A stretch of 64,000 nt of DNA from Berghia stephanieae (lineage: Eukaryota > Mollusca > Gastropoda > Nudibranchia > Aeolidiidae), in the NCBI GenBank assembly GCA_034508935.3, contig CM067444.1:36950550-37014549 (forward strand). Direction: 5' to 3'. Below, one piece after another: positions 61,930-64,000 of the stretch (within the stretch, counting starts at the first letter, position 1; every line of letters starts with the position of its first letter). The notes under the pieces were generated by a model, which saw nothing but the letters and a program-made list of their open reading frames with translations, did not search any database and had not been told where the DNA came from. Made by a program: the position numbers and the translations under genes.

Positions 61930-63565
61930 TTACTATATATTATTTTACTGCTACTACTACTAACTAGCATCCAACTTTTGACACAGACAAGAGAGGAGAG
62001 GCAGCTTTATATAGCTGCGTGTCGTCAGCAATGAATGTGGTAGCTGACAGAATGGGAGCTTATTACACTGCCTAATGGTATAGTATATAGTAGGGTATAA
62101 AGGTTAGGGCCTGAAACAGAACCTTGCGGGATGCCATATTCTATATAGACACAGTCAGAAACTTTCCCATTTACACTCACTGCCTGTTGTTGAGATATGA
62201 TTTAAAACATGAAAGAGCAGCACAAGAGATGCCAAAATCAGAATAAAGCCTATCACTATCACATAGGATTGAGTGATTATTGTGTCGAATGCCGCAGATA
62301 GATTGAATAGAGTAAGGATAGATATATCACCATTATCACTTGCTATCAGCAGGTCATTCATGATCTTAAAGGGCGGTTTCAGTGCTATGATGCTATGGTA
62401 AGCTGACTGAAAAGGTTCGATAAGATGATTTGAATTTAGGTGATTCTTTATATGATTTTGTGCTACTTTTTGCAGGATTTTAGAAAGCAAAGGCAAATTA
62501 GATACAGGGCGGTAATTTTTTCAATTTTCAGGGTCTAAATTTTGGTTTTTTAAAAGAGGAGTGACGATTGCTTTTTTGTAGCAATCTGGTACAGCCTCAG
62601 ACTGCAATGACTTATTTATGATTACAGTAATTGGTTCTAGAAAACAGTCAAGACATTTCATAAAGAGATTATAGTTGGTATCAGGTCAATGGAACAAGAT
62701 TTGGGTGGTGAGGCTAGGATAATTTCTTTCACTTCATCAAATGATGCATGATTAAAAATACTAAAATTAGAGATTCTTTTTGTGGTCTAACACAGTCCGA
62801 ATGTTCCTCATCGTTTTGAACAGCCGAATAAATATCTAGTTTGTTTCTTATAATTTGCATTTTGTCTGAAAAATACTTGGAAAAAGCAGTTGAGAGATTT
62901 TCTTCAGGGATATCTTTTGGTAAATGGTTATTATCAACTGCATTCTTCATTTCTTTACTGTTGGAAAAAGAGCATGTGTTGTGAAATTTTATCAGCAAAG
63001 TTAGTTTTTGGGACTTTTGCAATCGCTGTTCAGCAGTTCTACTATGTCTTTTTGCAACCATGACTTAGTTCGTTATCCATGGAGCAGTTGGTCACCTTTC
63101 AGTCTTGTGCGCAATGGTGCATGAAGGTCAGTAATTTTGCGAAGTGTGGCATTATAGGAATCATATGATCCAAGAATCGCTCGCTCTGTTTCAACACTGC
63201 TGGAAAATTCTTCAATTTTCATTTTATCTTATGTTACGGGACGAAACAAGCGACTTTACTTTGGGTCGTTTCGATTTGTTTATGTTGAACACAATGATGA
63301 AGTGGTTGGGTATGATTTTATCATGTACGGTTAAATTGTAAACTGGGCAAGTTGTAGTGTTTGTTGCAACCCAATCTAAAATATGGCCTTTGTTATGGGT
63401 GGGAGTTAAAACGATCTGTAAAAGATTATGGTTGGCAAAAAGATTCCTCAAACACTTTGAATATGGGTCAGCTGAATCAAAATGTAGATTAAAATCACCT
63501 GACATTATAAGACGATCAGTAAAAGAAATATAAAATTCTATAAGGTCTTCAATATCTCGCATAAA
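61930..63565 (-). pseudogene. Decayed CR1/L2-like LINE: endonuclease and reverse transcriptase fragments
   Basis: Reading the minus strand from 63565, the first part encodes an apurinic-endonuclease segment (SGDFNLHFDS, a GDFN motif, then LDWVATN). The middle (62729-63061) is a linker with LSTAFSKYFSDK. The reverse transcriptase starts at about 62500 (PLLSKILQKV, FQSAYHS, LFNLSAAFD), continues to YGIPQGSVSGP near 62110, and ends with a damaged YADDT region near 62010. A short deletion breaks the frame next to the ADD motif, and there are stops between blocks, so it is not functional. The copy lacks the endonuclease start and ORF1 on the right, where a family A repeat abuts, and has no 3' tail on the left. 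DLSAAFDTI and PQGSVLGP-like motifs place it among CR1/L2-type non-LTR elements. Confidence 0.8.
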
Positions 63566-63589
63566 GCCTGCACGTGTTATTTTATTGTT

Positions 63590-63915
63590 TTGTTTGTTTT
63601 TAAGGGTTTTACTGCGTTTATTTAGGTTATATCAACGCCAGTAAAAAGGTAGAAAATGGGATAGTAAAAAGTTCTAGAATTACAAAAAGCACCCAAGAAA
63701 ATTAAGACGTAGGGGAACTGGGAACATAGGAATCAGGTGTAGATTCCAAGAGCACACTATCAAAGTACTTAGTTTGAGACCACCTATAAGTCTCATCCGG
63801 ACACAAGCACAAAATCCAACAAAGAGGAATACACTCAAATTACATTATAAATTCAAAATAACAAATATAATAATACATAACAGAGAGATGATTTAAAAAG
63901 GAAAATAATATCATG
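63590..63915 (-). mobile_element. Dispersed repeat family A, 3' part
   Basis: TTTTGTTTGTTTTTAAGGGT to AGAGATGATTTAAAAAGG; it breaks off near 63915. It abuts the LINE at 63565. Confidence 0.75.
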
Positions 63916-64000
63916 TTAAAAGCTGTGATTTCTGTGCAGTCGAAAGATTTGAAGGTGGTTGTTATTTTCCGATTTTATTTTAATACAATTATTATAAAAT

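Overview
This looks like intron-rich animal nuclear DNA, probably from a marine invertebrate and perhaps a mollusc or other lophotrochozoan. That placement is inferred from the KMT5A and TXNDC17 sequences and the repeat types, not proven. The DNA is AT-rich, full of long microsatellites (AT, CT/GA, AAT, GAA/TTC, poly-C/G), and packed with tRNA-derived SINEs, foldback elements, MITEs and minisatellites. No operons, CRISPR arrays or prokaryotic signals were seen, and no retrovirus-like element was recognised.

Three host genes can be supported. (1) A minus-strand gene of six small exons (15760-22101) codes for about 212 residues in phase-consistent splicing. Its product is not recognised. A GC-rich, CpG-rich upstream region carries ETS-like and CRE-like sites. 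(2) KMT5A (SETD8/PR-Set7, histone H4K20 monomethyltransferase) is on the minus strand. Six exons from 44991 to 34554 give a whole SET domain and two TDYF-type PIP-degron-like motifs; the first exon was not found. (3) TXNDC17 (TRP14) is on the plus strand, four exons from 48554 to 59040, 122 residues, with the WCPDC active site. KMT5A and TXNDC17 are head to head, about 3.5 kb apart. The gap is filled by a MITE, a tandem array of short palindromes and a 1.2 kb foldback holding two opposed tRNA-like segments.

One large transposon gene stands out: a 2.7 kb uninterrupted reading frame (23181-25904, minus) for a THAP-domain P-element transposase with a C2CH zinc finger and D/D/E catalytic candidates. 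It lies just upstream of the unrecognised gene's promoter.

Layout: 1-15.7 kb is microsatellites, SINEs, a LINE 3' end (9.1-10.0 kb), two copies of a 320 bp repeat, hairpin elements and a long-TIR element at 13.5-14.3 kb. 15.7-22.6 kb is the unrecognised gene. 22.6-26 kb is microsatellites and the P element. 27-31 kb is a cluster of a dispersed repeat (family A, about 540 bp), all in one orientation. 32.0-33.0 kb is a 32 bp minisatellite. 34.5-45 kb is KMT5A, whose introns hold a 2.3 kb hAT-like element with a GTG-rich minisatellite and nested second element. 45-48.5 kb is the palindrome-rich intergenic gap. 48.5-59 kb is TXNDC17, with a complex 21 bp minisatellite in intron 1. 59-64 kb holds nested SINEs, a decayed CR1/L2-like LINE and more family A.
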